From assembly GCF_003350345.1 (NCBI RefSeq), contig NZ_QNVJ01000047.1:1-64000 (forward strand): a stretch of DNA of 64,000 nucleotides. The letters are read 5' to 3'. This DNA is from Alkalilacustris brevis (GTDB lineage: Bacteria; Pseudomonadota; Alphaproteobacteria; Rhodobacterales; Rhodobacteraceae). Below the pieces are notes generated by a model. The model saw only the letters and a program-made list of their open reading frames with translations. It did no database searches and was not told the DNA's origin. The position numbers and the translations under genes were made by a program. Below are positions 16,511 through 25,030 of this stretch, piece after piece. Each line of letters begins with the position of its first letter. Position 1 is the stretch's first letter.

Positions 16511-17211
16511 CAGCACAAACCGGGGCAATGCGGCTGGTGGCGCTGGTGCCGCTGCGCGCGGGGTCAAAGGGGCTGCCAGGCAAGAACACGCGCCTGCTGG
16601 CAGGCAAGCCGCTTTACTGCCACGCCGTCGATCAGGCATTGGCTGCCGGCGCTGACGAGGTGGTCCTGAGCACCGACATTGCCGAATTGCTGGCTGCCGA
16701 TCACGGTGCCCGCGTGCGCGCGGTTCGGCGCCCCGCCGAGCTGGCGGGCGACGCGGTGCCGATGGACCCGGTGATCGCCCATGTCCTGCGCGCGCACCTG
16801 GCCGGGCCGGCGCGGGTGGTGTTGTTGCAGGCGACCTCGCCGCTGCGCCTGCCCGAGGATATCCTTGCCGCCATCGATCAGCACGCGGCGGGGGGGCATG
16901 ATCTGGTCATGTCGGTCTGCCCGGCGGATTCCGGGGTGCTGAAATGGGGCTTTGTCGAGGGCGGTCGCTTTCGCGCGCTGGTCAGGCCCGAACATCCGTT
17001 CATGAACCGGCAGGCACTGCCGCCAGTCTGGCGCCCCAACGGCGCGGTCTATGTCTTCGATGCCGACTGGTTCCGCGCAAGCGGCACCCTGGCCACGGCA
17101 AGCGTGGGCGCGGTGGAGATGCCACCCGAAAGATCGGCCGATATCGATACGCAGGCCGATTTCGAACAGGTCGCCCGGCTGCTTGCCGCCCGAGGCCGGG
17201 AAAAGGGCTGA
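16507..17211 (+). CDS. CMP-sugar (acylneuraminate-type) cytidylyltransferase
   Basis: Activates an acidic nonulosonic sugar with CTP in the cytoplasm. The 234 residues start with PLRAGSKGLPGKN, the NeuA/PseF-type nucleotide-binding loop (KdsB uses a different IPAR...STRLPGK form), followed by LLQATSPLR and the metal-binding end SADIDTQADFE. The ATG overlaps the transferase stop; a second ATG at 16528 would trim seven residues. Its position behind two Kdo-transferase-type genes suggests it supplies their donor or a sugar for the same surface polysaccharide. The sugar (Kdo-like, pseudaminate, legionaminate or sialate) is not identified. Confidence 0.85.
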   Translation: MTAQTGAMRLVALVPLRAGSKGLPGKNTRLLAGKPLYCHAVDQALAAGADEVVLSTDIAELLAADHGARVRAVRRPAELAGDAVPMDPVIAHVLRAHLAGPARVVLLQATSPLRLPEDILAAIDQHAAGGHDLVMSVCPADSGVLKWGFVEGGRFRALVRPEHPFMNRQALPPVWRPNGAVYVFDADWFRASGTLATASVGAVEMPPERSADIDTQADFEQVARLLAARGREKG

Positions 17212-17226
17212 TAGGGGGGCAGCGGT

Positions 17227-18120
17227 TTACCCCGGGATTTCGCTGATCCGCCGTGCCATGTCGAGCAGCGCGGCCAGCACCGGTGTGTGCGGCTCGCGGT
17301 GGGCGGCGATCAGGCCGACGGGTTCGCCCGCATCTGTCTCGGGGCAAATGGGGATGGCGCGCAGTCTGGGGTCGCGTGCGAAGATGCGCGCCATCTTGAG
17401 CGGCACGATGCTGGCCCAATGGCCGGTCATCACATGGGCGACCAGGGCAACCAGCGAATTCGATTCGATCCTGGGTGATGCGGCTTCGCCGACCCGCTGC
17501 ATCCGGGCATTGACGATGCGCCGGTTCTGCATGTCGCCCGTCAGCAGGCAAAGGGGCTGTGCGGCGGCCTCGGCCCAGCCGATGGCCTCGGCCCCGGCAA
17601 CGGGTGCCCCGGCATGGACCAGCAGGCAGTAGCTTTCGTTGAACAGCGGCATGGCCGTAACCCGGCCCAGAGGCTCGTTCGCCAGATAGGACAGCCCGGC
17701 GTCGAGTTCGAGGGTCTCGATCTGCGAAAGGATCTCGACCGAGCTGCGCGAGAGAATTATCACCCGCACATTCGGGTGCCGGCGGGCGAAGGGATCGACC
17801 AGGTCGGCCACCATTGGCAGAGCGGTCGGAATGACCCCGATGCGCAGGTTGCCCGAAAGCCCTGTGCGCGCCGCGCGCATTTCCTCGCGCATGGTGCGGG
17901 CGTCAGAAACGATCCGCCGGGCCCATTCCAGCACGCGCTGCCCTTCGGGGGTCAGCCCCTGAAATCGCGATCCGCGGCGGACAAGCTGCACGCCAAGCTG
18001 GTCTTCAAGCTGCTTGATTCCCGATGAAAGGCTGGGCTGCGTGATGCCGATGGCCAGGGCTGCGCGTCCGAAATGCCGCTCGTTCGCCAGCACGATGAAC
18101 ATTTCAAGCTTGTCGATCAT
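17227..18120 (-). CDS. LysR family transcriptional regulator
   Basis: 297-residue LysR-type regulator: winged helix-turn-helix at residues about 1-60 (FVLANERHFGRAALAIGITQPSLSSGIKQLE pattern, shown in parts), linker helix, then a two-lobed ligand-binding domain from about 90. It resembles the CbbR/CynR-like subgroup in general form only. It converges on the CMP-sugar gene and diverges from the SppA-like protease across 149 bases, where it would be expected to autoregulate. No adjacent biosynthetic or catabolic target suggests its ligand. Confidence 0.88.
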   Translation of the reverse strand: MIDKLEMFIVLANERHFGRAALAIGITQPSLSSGIKQLEDQLGVQLVRRGSRFQGLTPEGQRVLEWARRIVSDARTMREEMRAARTGLSGNLRIGVIPTALPMVADLVDPFARRHPNVRVIILSRSSVEILSQIETLELDAGLSYLANEPLGRVTAMPLFNESYCLLVHAGAPVAGAEAIGWAEAAAQPLCLLTGDMQNRRIVNARMQRVGEAASPRIESNSLVALVAHVMTGHWASIVPLKMARIFARDPRLRAIPICPETDAGEPVGLIAAHREPHTPVLAALLDMARRISEIPG

Positions 18121-18269
18121 GCCGCCGCCGCCGTCCGTTGCCCTTGCCGGTCCTGCCGCGCATCAAAGCATGACAGGCCGGAGCGGTCCACGGGCAGCGC
18201 GGCAACAGCGTCAGAAAACCCGCACAGCGTGCCTTGTTGCAAGGGGGGCAACGGATTACATGGCGCGGG

Positions 18270-19073
18270 ATGAAACGCTTCATTCCTTTCGTGAAATCCG
18301 ATCCGGTGGTTTCGGTCGTGCGGCTCAGTGGCACCATCGCCTCGGGCGGGCGCGTGGGAGGTGTGCTGAACGATGCCGCGCTTGAGCCGGTGATCGAGCG
18401 CGCCTTTTCCCGCAGGCGGCCGCGGGCGGTGGCACTACTGATCAACTCGCCGGGCGGATCGCCGGTGCAATCGGCGCTGATCGCGGCGCGCATCCGGCGA
18501 CTGGCGGGTGAAAAAACGCTGCCCGTGCACGCCTTTGTCGAGGATGTCGCGGCCTCGGGCGGCTACTGGCTGGCCTCCGCGGCCGATCACATCTGGCTCG
18601 ATCAAAGCTCGATCGTGGGTTCGATCGGCGTGATCTCGGCCGGTTTCGGGTTTCAGGAGCTTATCTCGCGCTACGGGATAGAACGGCGGCTTTACACGGC
18701 AGGGCGCTCCAAGGCGCTGCTCGATCCTTTCAGCCCGCAAAAGCGCGAGGATGTTAAGCGGCTGAACGAATTGCTGGAACAGATCCATGACAGTTTCATC
18801 GCCCAGGTCAAGGAACGCCGCGGCACCCGTCTGAATGGCGGTGATGACCTGTTTAACGGCGACATCTGGATCGGGCAGAAGGCTGTCGATCTGGGCCTGG
18901 CCGACGGGCTGGCGCATCTGGTGCCGAAGATGAAGGAAATCTACGGCGACAAGGTGAAGCTGGTGCCCTACGGGCTGCGCCGGCCGTTCTTCCAGCGGCT
19001 GGGCGCGCAGGTGGTCAATGATGCAATCGATGCCGTGGAAGAGCGCGCGCTCTGGTCGCGCTACGGGCTGTAG
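18270..19073 (+). CDS. S49 family signal-peptide-peptidase-like serine protease (SppA/SohB type)
   Basis: Membrane-associated protease that would digest signal peptides or other membrane fragments. The 267-residue form matches the short single-domain SppA type. It has INSPGGSP (58-65), the catalytic Ser 96 in DVAASGGYW and the Lys 148 general base in AGRSKALLDPF, so the Ser-Lys dyad is intact. There is no obvious strong signal anchor, which is common in this short subgroup. Start at the ATG at 18270; an upstream TTG at 18234 is in frame. Followed three bases later by a small membrane peptide gene. Confidence 0.9.
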   Translation: MKRFIPFVKSDPVVSVVRLSGTIASGGRVGGVLNDAALEPVIERAFSRRRPRAVALLINSPGGSPVQSALIAARIRRLAGEKTLPVHAFVEDVAASGGYWLASAADHIWLDQSSIVGSIGVISAGFGFQELISRYGIERRLYTAGRSKALLDPFSPQKREDVKRLNELLEQIHDSFIAQVKERRGTRLNGGDDLFNGDIWIGQKAVDLGLADGLAHLVPKMKEIYGDKVKLVPYGLRRPFFQRLGAQVVNDAIDAVEERALWSRYGL

Positions 19074-19076
19074 GCC

Positions 19077-19262
19077 ATGATACTGAAGATCGTCAGCCTG
19101 TTCCTGATCGTAATGCTGGTGCTGGGCATGTTCGGCAAGCTGCGCCTTCCCCGCATCGGCCGCCCGCGAGATCAGGGCCGGCTGGGCCGGCCCGGCAAGT
19201 GCCCCCGTTGCGGAAAGTTTCTTCTTGGCGGGGCTAAATGCACCTGCTCCGGGCGGGGTTAG
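19077..19262 (+). CDS. Small membrane protein with a C-terminal zinc-ribbon motif
   Basis: 61-residue protein of unknown function. Residues 4-20 form one hydrophobic helix, followed by a basic linker (KLRLPRIGRPRDQGR) and four cysteines in CPRCG (42, 45) and CTC (55, 57), a probable small zinc-binding knuckle facing the cytoplasm. It begins three bases after the SppA-like gene and ends six bases before the antiporter gene, so it is probably expressed with them. The tight spacing and the basic, Cys-patterned composition argue that it is real rather than a chance ORF. Confidence 0.75.
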   Translation: MILKIVSLFLIVMLVLGMFGKLRLPRIGRPRDQGRLGRPGKCPRCGKFLLGGAKCTCSGRG

Positions 19263-19268
19263 GGCGGA

Positions 19269-20264
19269 ATGCTGATCGATCTGGCGTTTGTCGGGCTGGG
19301 GCTGGTGATCCTGCTGCTGGCCGGTGATGCGCTGGTCAAGGGCGCGGTCAATATCAGCCTGCGGCTGGGTATTCCCGCCGTGCTGGTGGGGTTGACGGTG
19401 GTGGCCTTCGGCACCTCGGCGCCCGAACTTCTGGTGTCGGTGCAGGCGGTGCTGCGCGACGCGCCGGGGCTGGCGCTGGGCAATGTGGTGGGCTCGAACA
19501 TCGCCAATATCCTGCTGGTGCTTGGCATCCCCGCGCTGATCGCCGCCGTGCCGGTGGAGCGCGATGAATCTTTGCGCGGCTATGCCATCATGATGTGGGC
19601 AAGCGTGCTGTTCATCGGGCTGGCGCTGCTGGGGCCGTTTACCTGGTGGCACGGGGTGATCCTGCTGGCCGCACTGGCGCTGATGCTGGCCGACACCTGG
19701 CGACGGGCGCAGAACCATCGCGCGGCCAACGGCAATGGTGCGTTTGCAGCGGTCGGCCCCGAGGCCGGGCCGGAGGCCGAGGCCCTCGAAGGGGCCGATC
19801 CGCATATGTCCTGGCTCAAGGTCGGGCTCTACACGGTGCTCGGACTGATCGGTCTGCCGCTTGGGGCAGATCTGCTGGTCGATGGCGCGGTTTCGATCGC
19901 AGCGACGCTGGGGGTGAGCGATGCGATAATCGGCCTGACGCTGGTGGCAGTGGGGACCTCGTTGCCCGAACTCGCCACCACGGTCATGGCCGCGATCCGG
20001 CGCGAGGCAGGCGTGGCGATGGGCAATGTCATCGGCTCGAACATCTTCAACCTGCTGGGTATAATCGGGGTCGCGGCGCTTGTGGGGCCTCTGCCGGTTC
20101 CGCCGCAGATGCTGGGCTTCGACCTGTGGGTGATGCTTGGGGTGTCGATCATGCTGGCGCCTTTCGTGCTGCGCAGCCGTTCCATCGGGTCCGGCATGGG
20201 GCTGGGTTTTCTTGCGTTGTATCTGATCTATCTGACTGCACTGATACTCAATGCAGGGGGTTAG
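19269..20264 (+). CDS. Calcium/sodium antiporter, YrbG family
   Basis: 331-residue inner-membrane cation exchanger of the CaCA superfamily. It shows the internal duplication of the family: alpha-1 repeat GTSAPELLVS plus GNVVGSNIANIL, and alpha-2 repeat GTSLPELATT plus GNVIGSNIFNLL, each with the conserved acidic and Asn residues that bind Ca2+/Na+. About ten hydrophobic helices are visible, with a polar loop between halves (about 150-180). Tightly spaced between the small membrane protein and the SDR gene. Confidence 0.93.
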   Translation: MLIDLAFVGLGLVILLLAGDALVKGAVNISLRLGIPAVLVGLTVVAFGTSAPELLVSVQAVLRDAPGLALGNVVGSNIANILLVLGIPALIAAVPVERDESLRGYAIMMWASVLFIGLALLGPFTWWHGVILLAALALMLADTWRRAQNHRAANGNGAFAAVGPEAGPEAEALEGADPHMSWLKVGLYTVLGLIGLPLGADLLVDGAVSIAATLGVSDAIIGLTLVAVGTSLPELATTVMAAIRREAGVAMGNVIGSNIFNLLGIIGVAALVGPLPVPPQMLGFDLWVMLGVSIMLAPFVLRSRSIGSGMGLGFLALYLIYLTALILNAGG

Positions 20265-20267
20265 ACG

Positions 20268-21056
20268 ATGACAGTAAAGGGCCGGGCACTGGTGACGGGG
20301 GCCGCGCACCGCCTGGGGCGCGAGATGGCGGTTTATCTGGCGCAGCGCGGCCTTGACGTGGCGGTGCATTACGCCAGCTCGCGCCAGGCGGCCGAGGCGC
20401 TGGCCGAGGAACTGCGCGACCACGGTGTGCAGGCGGCGGCCGTGGCTGCCGATCTGACCCGCGAGGATGAGACCCAGGCCCTTGTTCCACAAGCCGCCGA
20501 GGCGCTGGGCGGCCCGCTTTCGCTGCTGGTCAACAACGCCTCGATCTTTGAATACGACACCCTTGCCACGGCGACGCGCGAAAGCTGGGACAGGCACATG
20601 GAATCGAACCTGCGCGCGCCCTTTGTGCTGACCCAGGCCTTCGCCGGGCAGGCGCCCGACGCCCTGAACGATGCTGCGGGCGAGCCGGTCGCACAGGCGT
20701 TGGTGGTCAACATGATCGACCAGCGCGTGCGCAAGCCGACGCCCGAGTTCATGACCTACACGATTGCCAAGATGGGGCTTTGGGCCTTCACCCGGACTGC
20801 GGCGCAGGCGCTTGCCCCGCGCATCCGGGTCAACGCCATCGGTCCCGGCCCCACTCTGCGCGGCGCCCGTCAGAGCGACGTGCATTTCACCCGCCAGCGC
20901 GCCGCCACGATCCTGCAGCGCGGGGCGGATCCCGGTGATGTCACGGCCGCGCTGGGCTACTTCCTCGACGCGCCGGCAGTGACCGGGCAGTTGCTGTGCG
21001 TTGATGGCGGCCAGCATCTTGCCTGGCGGACGCCCGATGTGCTCGGGGTCGAGTGA
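20268..21056 (+). CDS. SDR oxidoreductase of pteridine-reductase type
   Basis: NADPH-dependent short-chain dehydrogenase, 262 residues. The cofactor motif reads TGAAHRLG (10-17), where the Arg and the unusual spacing are typical of PTR1/FolM pteridine reductases rather than classic SDRs. The usual catalytic Ser is replaced by Asp 151 (NMIDQRV), 13 residues before Tyr 164 of YTIAK, exactly the Asp-Tyr spacing of PTR1. It probably reduces dihydrobiopterin, dihydromonapterin or dihydrofolate. The gene order SDR - uvrC - pgsA - moaD - moaE is often seen in Rhodobacterales, and the pterin link to the molybdopterin genes may be meaningful. Confidence 0.85.
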   Translation: MTVKGRALVTGAAHRLGREMAVYLAQRGLDVAVHYASSRQAAEALAEELRDHGVQAAAVAADLTREDETQALVPQAAEALGGPLSLLVNNASIFEYDTLATATRESWDRHMESNLRAPFVLTQAFAGQAPDALNDAAGEPVAQALVVNMIDQRVRKPTPEFMTYTIAKMGLWAFTRTAAQALAPRIRVNAIGPGPTLRGARQSDVHFTRQRAATILQRGADPGDVTAALGYFLDAPAVTGQLLCVDGGQHLAWRTPDVLGVE

Positions 21057-21363
21057 GAACAGCGGTGTTCCGCGCCTGTTCCGCGCCAAGTTGTCCACCT
21101 TGTCGCAAACTGTCACGGACCTGTCACGATTTTGCGAGTGTTCTCAATTCATTGCAGAGTGTAATATAATTTCTTTATGAAAAACAGGCACTTCCAGAGC
21201 TGCCTAAAAAATAGGCACTCTAACGAAGCCGCCTTGATTCAACGAAAATTTCCGGCTGGTCCAAAGTTGCCACCAGAGTTATCCACAGAAACCGTGGACA
21301 GGTTTTCACTTGCGTCAGGGGGTTTAGAATTGCAGCCGCGGAAAGGAATCGATCAGGGCCATC
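21057..21363 (+). promoter_or_regulatory. AT-rich uvrC upstream region with LexA-type motif and DnaA box
   Basis: This 307-base gap is clearly richer in A and T than its neighbours. It begins with GAAC (21057-21060) and the direct repeat GTTC-N7-GTTC (21067-21081), the LexA operator form known from Rhodobacter. It has a perfect DnaA box TTATCCACA (21279-21287), a near match TTGTCCACC (21091-21099), an AT cluster TAATATAATTTCTTTATG (about 21162-21179), repeated AGGCAC units, and two GANTC methylation sites. It probably holds the uvrC promoter; SOS control and DnaA binding are inferences. Confidence 0.5.
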
Positions 21364-23250
21364 ATGTCCAGTCGCAATGAGGCAGAAATCGGGTCGGACG
21401 GCGTGCGCCAAACTGGGCACGCGCTGATACAGAACCTGCTGCGCACGCTCGACAGTTCGCCGGGCGTTTACCGGATGCTCAATGCGCAGTCCGAGGTGCT
21501 GTATGTCGGCAAGGCCCGCAACCTGCGCGCGCGGGTCAGCAATTATGCGCGCCCCTCGGGGCATTCGCCGCGCATCGCGCGGATGATCCGCGAAACCGCC
21601 TCGATGATGTTCCTGACCACGCGCACCGAAACCGAGGCGCTGCTGCTAGAACAGAACCTGATCAAACAGCTCAAGCCGCGCTACAACGTGCTGCTGCGCG
21701 ACGACAAGAGCTTTCCCTACATTCTGATCGCGCGCGATCATCCCTTTCCAAAGATCGCCAAGCATCGCGGGCGGCGCAATGTGCCGGGGGCTTATTTCGG
21801 CCCGTTTGCCTCGGCCTCGGCGGTCAATCGCACGCTCAACCAGTTGCAAAAGGTGTTCTTGCTGCGCAATTGTCCGGATTCCGTCTTTTCCGGGCGCTCG
21901 CGCCCCTGCCTGCAATATCAGATCAAGCGCTGCGCCGGTCCCTGTGTGGGTCTGATAAGCGAAGCCGATTACGCCGCGCTGGCGGCTGACGCCGAAAGGT
22001 TCCTCTCGGGGCGCTCGACGCGCATTCAGGCCGAACTGGCCGAACAGATGCAGGCGGCATCGGATGCGATGGAATTCGAGCGCGCCGCCGCCCTGCGCGA
22101 CCGCATCCGCGCTCTGACCCAGGTGCAGCAGAGCCAGGGCATCAACCCGCGCGGCGTCGCCGAAGCCGATGTCATCGCCCTGCATCAGGAGGGGGGGCAG
22201 GCCTGCGTGCAGGTGTTCTTCATCCGGGCGCATCAGAACTGGGGCAACCGCGATTTCTACCCCCGCACCGGCGCCGGCGCCGACGAGGCCGAGATACTCG
22301 AGGCCTTCCTCACCCAGTTCTATGACGGCAAGACCCCGCCGCGCCTTATCCTGCTGTCGCATGAGGTGGAGAATCCCGACCTGGTGGCGGGGGTGCTGTC
22401 AGAGCGCGCGGGCCGAAAGGTGCGCCTGGGCGTGCCGCAGCGTGGTGAAAAGGCCGAACTTGTCGAAAACGCCGCCCGCAATGCGCGCGAAAGCCTCGGG
22501 CGCCGCATGGCCGAGTCCGCGGCGCAATCGCGGCTGCTCGAAGGCCTGGCCGAGGCCTTCGAACTGGGCGCGCCGCCGCGGCGGATCGAGGTTTATGACA
22601 ACAGCCATATCCAGGGCACCAATGCCGTGGGGGCGATGATCGTGGCTGGTCCGGAAGGCTTTGTGAAAAGCCAGTATCGCAAGTTCGGCCTGCGCGATGC
22701 CAAGGTGACGCCGGGCGATGATTTCGGCATGATGAAAGCTGTGCTGACCCGCCGTTTCGCGCGGCTTCTCAAGGAAGACCCGGACCGCCAGGCCGAAACC
22801 TGGCCCGACCTGTTGCTGATCGACGGCGGAGCGGGGCAGGTTTCGGCGGTGGCCGGGGTGATGGCCGATCTGGGGCTCGCCGACATTCCGGTGGTCGGCG
22901 TGGCCAAGGGCATCGACCGTGACGCCGGCAACGAGGAGTTCCACCGCCCCGACAAACCGCCCTTTGCCCTGCGGCGCAACGACCCGGTGCTCTACTTCAT
23001 CCAGCGGCTGCGTGACGAGGCGCATCGTTTCGCCATCGGCGCGCACCGGGCGAAACGGGCCAGGGCGATGGGGGAATCACCGCTCGATCAGATCCCCGGC
23101 GTGGGCGCGGCGCGCAAACGTGCACTGCTGGCGCATTTCGGCAGCGCCAAGGCGGTGTCGCGCGCCGGGCTTTCCGATCTGCGCGCGGTCGAGGGGATAT
23201 CGGGTTCGCTCGCGCAGAAGGTGCATGATTTTTTCAACCCGCGCGATTGA
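21364..23250 (+). CDS. uvrC: Excinuclease ABC subunit C
   Basis: Makes both incisions around DNA lesions in nucleotide excision repair with UvrA and UvrB. The 628 residues have, in order: the GIY-YIG nuclease (about 35-115, with GVYRM and [11 protein letters not shown]), the cysteine cluster [14 protein letters not shown], a UVR helix pair that binds UvrB (about 220-250), the RNase-H-like 5' nuclease with DNSHIQG (about 415) and LLIDGGAGQ, and a C-terminal helix-hairpin-helix pair. Start after AAAGGAA. UvrB, its partner, is encoded elsewhere in this window on the other strand. Confidence 0.97.
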   Translation: MSSRNEAEIGSDGVRQTGHALIQNLLRTLDSSPGVYRMLNAQSEVLYVGKARNLRARVSNYARPSGHSPRIARMIRETASMMFLTTRTETEALLLEQNLIKQLKPRYNVLLRDDKSFPYILIARDHPFPKIAKHRGRRNVPGAYFGPFASASAVNRTLNQLQKVFLLRNCPDSVFSGRSRPCLQYQIKRCAGPCVGLISEADYAALAADAERFLSGRSTRIQAELAEQMQAASDAMEFERAAALRDRIRALTQVQQSQGINPRGVAEADVIALHQEGGQACVQVFFIRAHQNWGNRDFYPRTGAGADEAEILEAFLTQFYDGKTPPRLILLSHEVENPDLVAGVLSERAGRKVRLGVPQRGEKAELVENAARNARESLGRRMAESAAQSRLLEGLAEAFELGAPPRRIEVYDNSHIQGTNAVGAMIVAGPEGFVKSQYRKFGLRDAKVTPGDDFGMMKAVLTRRFARLLKEDPDRQAETWPDLLLIDGGAGQVSAVAGVMADLGLADIPVVGVAKGIDRDAGNEEFHRPDKPPFALRRNDPVLYFIQRLRDEAHRFAIGAHRAKRARAMGESPLDQIPGVGAARKRALLAHFGSAKAVSRAGLSDLRAVEGISGSLAQKVHDFFNPRD

Positions 23251-23413
23251 GACGCTGCCGGCACGGCCGGCGACACGCCTCCAGAACCGGCGCCGCGCAA
23301 CGGCTGCGGCGGCGCAGACACAAGCCTCGCATCCGGGCGCCGGGCAGCCGATGCGGGGCACGGTGCCTGTCTTGGCTCTTTCCCGCGGCAGGCAAGGGGG
23401 CTATACAACCGCA

Positions 23414-24082
23414 ATGATATGGACCATCCCCAACGTTCTGACCACCTTGCGTCTGCTGGCCGCGCCCGGCGTTGCGGTAATGTTTCTTTACTTCAACCGG
23501 CCCTGGGCCGACTGGTTCGCTCTGGTGCTGTTCATCGGCGCAGCGATCACCGATTATTTTGACGGCTATCTCGCACGGCTCTGGAAACAGGAAAGCCGCA
23601 TCGGCGCCATGCTCGACCCGATCGCCGACAAGGCCATGGTGGTGATCGCGCTGCTGGTGATCACCGGCTATTCGGGCATGAACCCCTGGCTGATCCTGCC
23701 CGCGACCTTCATCATGTTCCGCGAAATCTTCGTCTCGGGCCTGCGTGAATATCTGGGCGACCGCTCGCGCCTGCTGGCCGTGACGCAGCTGGCGAAATGG
23801 AAAACCAGCGCACAGATGGTCGCCATCGGCATCCTGTTCCTGGCGCTTGGCCTCGATCATGTGCACCAGACCAACTACGACACGCTTTCGGCCGCCGCGC
23901 TCGAGGCGCATCTCGACGCCGATGCCGAAATCAACGAGGTCTGGCTTGCCGCCACAGGGGCGTGGTATGCCGGCACCATCGGGCTGGTGTTGATCTGGGT
24001 GGCGGCATTGCTCACGATGATCACCGGCTGGGATTACTTTCGCAAGGCGCTGCCCTTTCTGAAAGACGAGGTTGGACGATGA
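23414..24082 (+). CDS. pgsA: CDP-diacylglycerol--glycerol-3-phosphate 3-phosphatidyltransferase
   Basis: Commits CDP-diacylglycerol to phosphatidylglycerol synthesis in the inner membrane. The 222 residues begin MIWTIPNVLTTLRL, the standard PgsA N-terminus, and carry DYFDGYLAR followed by G-AML-D-PIA-D, the complete CDP-alcohol phosphatidyltransferase motif. About five to six hydrophobic helices follow. A charged insertion (about 150-180) before the last helix is unusual in E. coli PgsA but common in this family. The stop overlaps the moaD start (ATGA). Confidence 0.95.
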   Translation: MIWTIPNVLTTLRLLAAPGVAVMFLYFNRPWADWFALVLFIGAAITDYFDGYLARLWKQESRIGAMLDPIADKAMVVIALLVITGYSGMNPWLILPATFIMFREIFVSGLREYLGDRSRLLAVTQLAKWKTSAQMVAIGILFLALGLDHVHQTNYDTLSAAALEAHLDADAEINEVWLAATGAWYAGTIGLVLIWVAALLTMITGWDYFRKALPFLKDEVGR

Positions 24083-24327
24083 TACAGGTGATGTATTTTG
24101 CATGGGTGCGTGAACGCATCGGACTGCCGCGCGAGAAGGTCGAGACTTCGGCAGGAACCGTGCGCGACCTTGTCGAGGAACTCGCCGCACGCGAGGCGCG
24201 CTATGCCGCCGCCTTTGCCGATCTTTCCGCGCTGCGGGTGGCGCTCGATCAGGAACTCGCGGATTTCGACGCACCCCTTGACGGCGTGCGCGAGGTGGCC
24301 TTTTTCCCTCCCATGACGGGCGGCTGA
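24079..24327 (+). CDS. moaD: Molybdopterin synthase sulfur-carrier subunit
   Basis: 82-residue ubiquitin-fold protein that carries sulfur as a C-terminal thiocarboxylate for conversion of cyclic pyranopterin monophosphate to molybdopterin. The diagnostic C-terminal Gly-Gly is present (FFPPMTGG), and the chain begins with IQVMYFAWVRERIG, as in MoaD. It overlaps pgsA by 4 bases and precedes moaE by 15, giving equal expression of the two synthase subunits. Confidence 0.95.
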   Translation: MIQVMYFAWVRERIGLPREKVETSAGTVRDLVEELAAREARYAAAFADLSALRVALDQELADFDAPLDGVREVAFFPPMTGG

Positions 24328-24342
24328 CAGGGGGGCGCGCGC

Positions 24343-24789
24343 ATGACGGTCCGGGTGCAGGAAGAAACCTTCGACATCGGCGCCGAGGCGGGCGCTTTTG
24401 CCGTGCGGGCAGGCGGGCAGGCGGGCGCTGTCGTCACCTTCACCGGCGTGGTGCGCGACCGGCCCGGCGGCGGCCTGCGTGAAATGGTGATCGAACATTA
24501 CCCCGGCATGACCGAGCGCGCCCTTTCCAGCATCGAGGCCGAGGCCGTGTCGCGCTGGGCGCTGACCGACTCGCTGATCATCCACCGTTTCGGGCCGTTG
24601 GCGCCGGGCGATCAGATCATGATGGTCGCCACCGCCGCCCCCCACCGCGCCGATGCCTTCGCCGCCGCCGAGTACCTGATGGACTATCTCAAGTCGCGCG
24701 CGCCCTTCTGGAAGAAGGAAATCGCCGCCGACGGCGCCGAATGGGTCGCCGCCAGGGACGAGGACGAGGCCGCCCTGCACCGCTGGTAA
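24343..24789 (+). CDS. moaE: Molybdopterin synthase catalytic subunit
   Basis: Uses thiocarboxylated MoaD to insert the dithiolene sulfurs of molybdopterin. The 148-residue product contains the MoaE signatures FTGVVRD, the EHYPGM motif, the central HRFGPLAPGD and the active-site lysines in KSRAPFWKKE. It follows moaD in the same operon. The end of the operon is followed by a 241-base leader of the queuosine transporter gene. Confidence 0.95.
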   Translation: MTVRVQEETFDIGAEAGAFAVRAGGQAGAVVTFTGVVRDRPGGGLREMVIEHYPGMTERALSSIEAEAVSRWALTDSLIIHRFGPLAPGDQIMMVATAAPHRADAFAAAEYLMDYLKSRAPFWKKEIAADGAEWVAARDEDEAALHRW

Positions 24790-24994
24790 CAGGCACCCCC
24801 GGCTGCCTTTCTCGCGTGCCGTTCCTCTTCTTCTTGGAGAAAAATATCCGCGCCGCAGGCCCCCGCCGGCAAAGGGCGCACCACTGGCCGCGCCGGGCGC
24901 GGCGGCGTGGTTATAGACCTGTAGGGGCTTGATTCTGCCCGCACCACGGATTACTTGGGCGCGTCGCCTGCACCTGAGTCCTGCTCTGGGCGGC

Positions 24995-25022
24995 CAAGTC
25001 TCCGCAACCTTGTAAAAACGGA
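24995..25022 (+). ncRNA. Candidate preQ1-I riboswitch
   Basis: Just upstream of the queuosine-precursor transporter, the RNA can form stem CAAG/CUUG (24995-24998 with 25009-25012) around a ten-base loop that ends in GCAAC. This is followed by the A-rich tail UAAAAA (25013-25018). Loop bases UCCG (25001-25004) can pair with CGGA (25019-25022). A short hairpin, A-rich tail and loop-tail pseudoknot are the exact layout of preQ1-I aptamers, the smallest natural riboswitches. CGGA lies eight bases before the start codon, so ligand-stabilised pairing would block ribosome binding. The P1 stem is short (4 bp), which lowers confidence. Confidence 0.62.
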
Positions 25023-25030
25023 CCATATCC

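Noticed and set aside
18435-21116. Very long minus-strand reading frame of 893 codons
   Set aside because: It runs antisense to the SppA-like, antiporter and SDR genes, which have clear motifs. Its composition (rich in His, Gln, Arg) is typical of a shadow frame in GC-rich DNA.
24790-24990. Additional gene between moaE and yhhQ
   Set aside because: Short frames there have no ribosome binding site, no conserved motif and unusual codon use; the stretch is best read as leader sequence.
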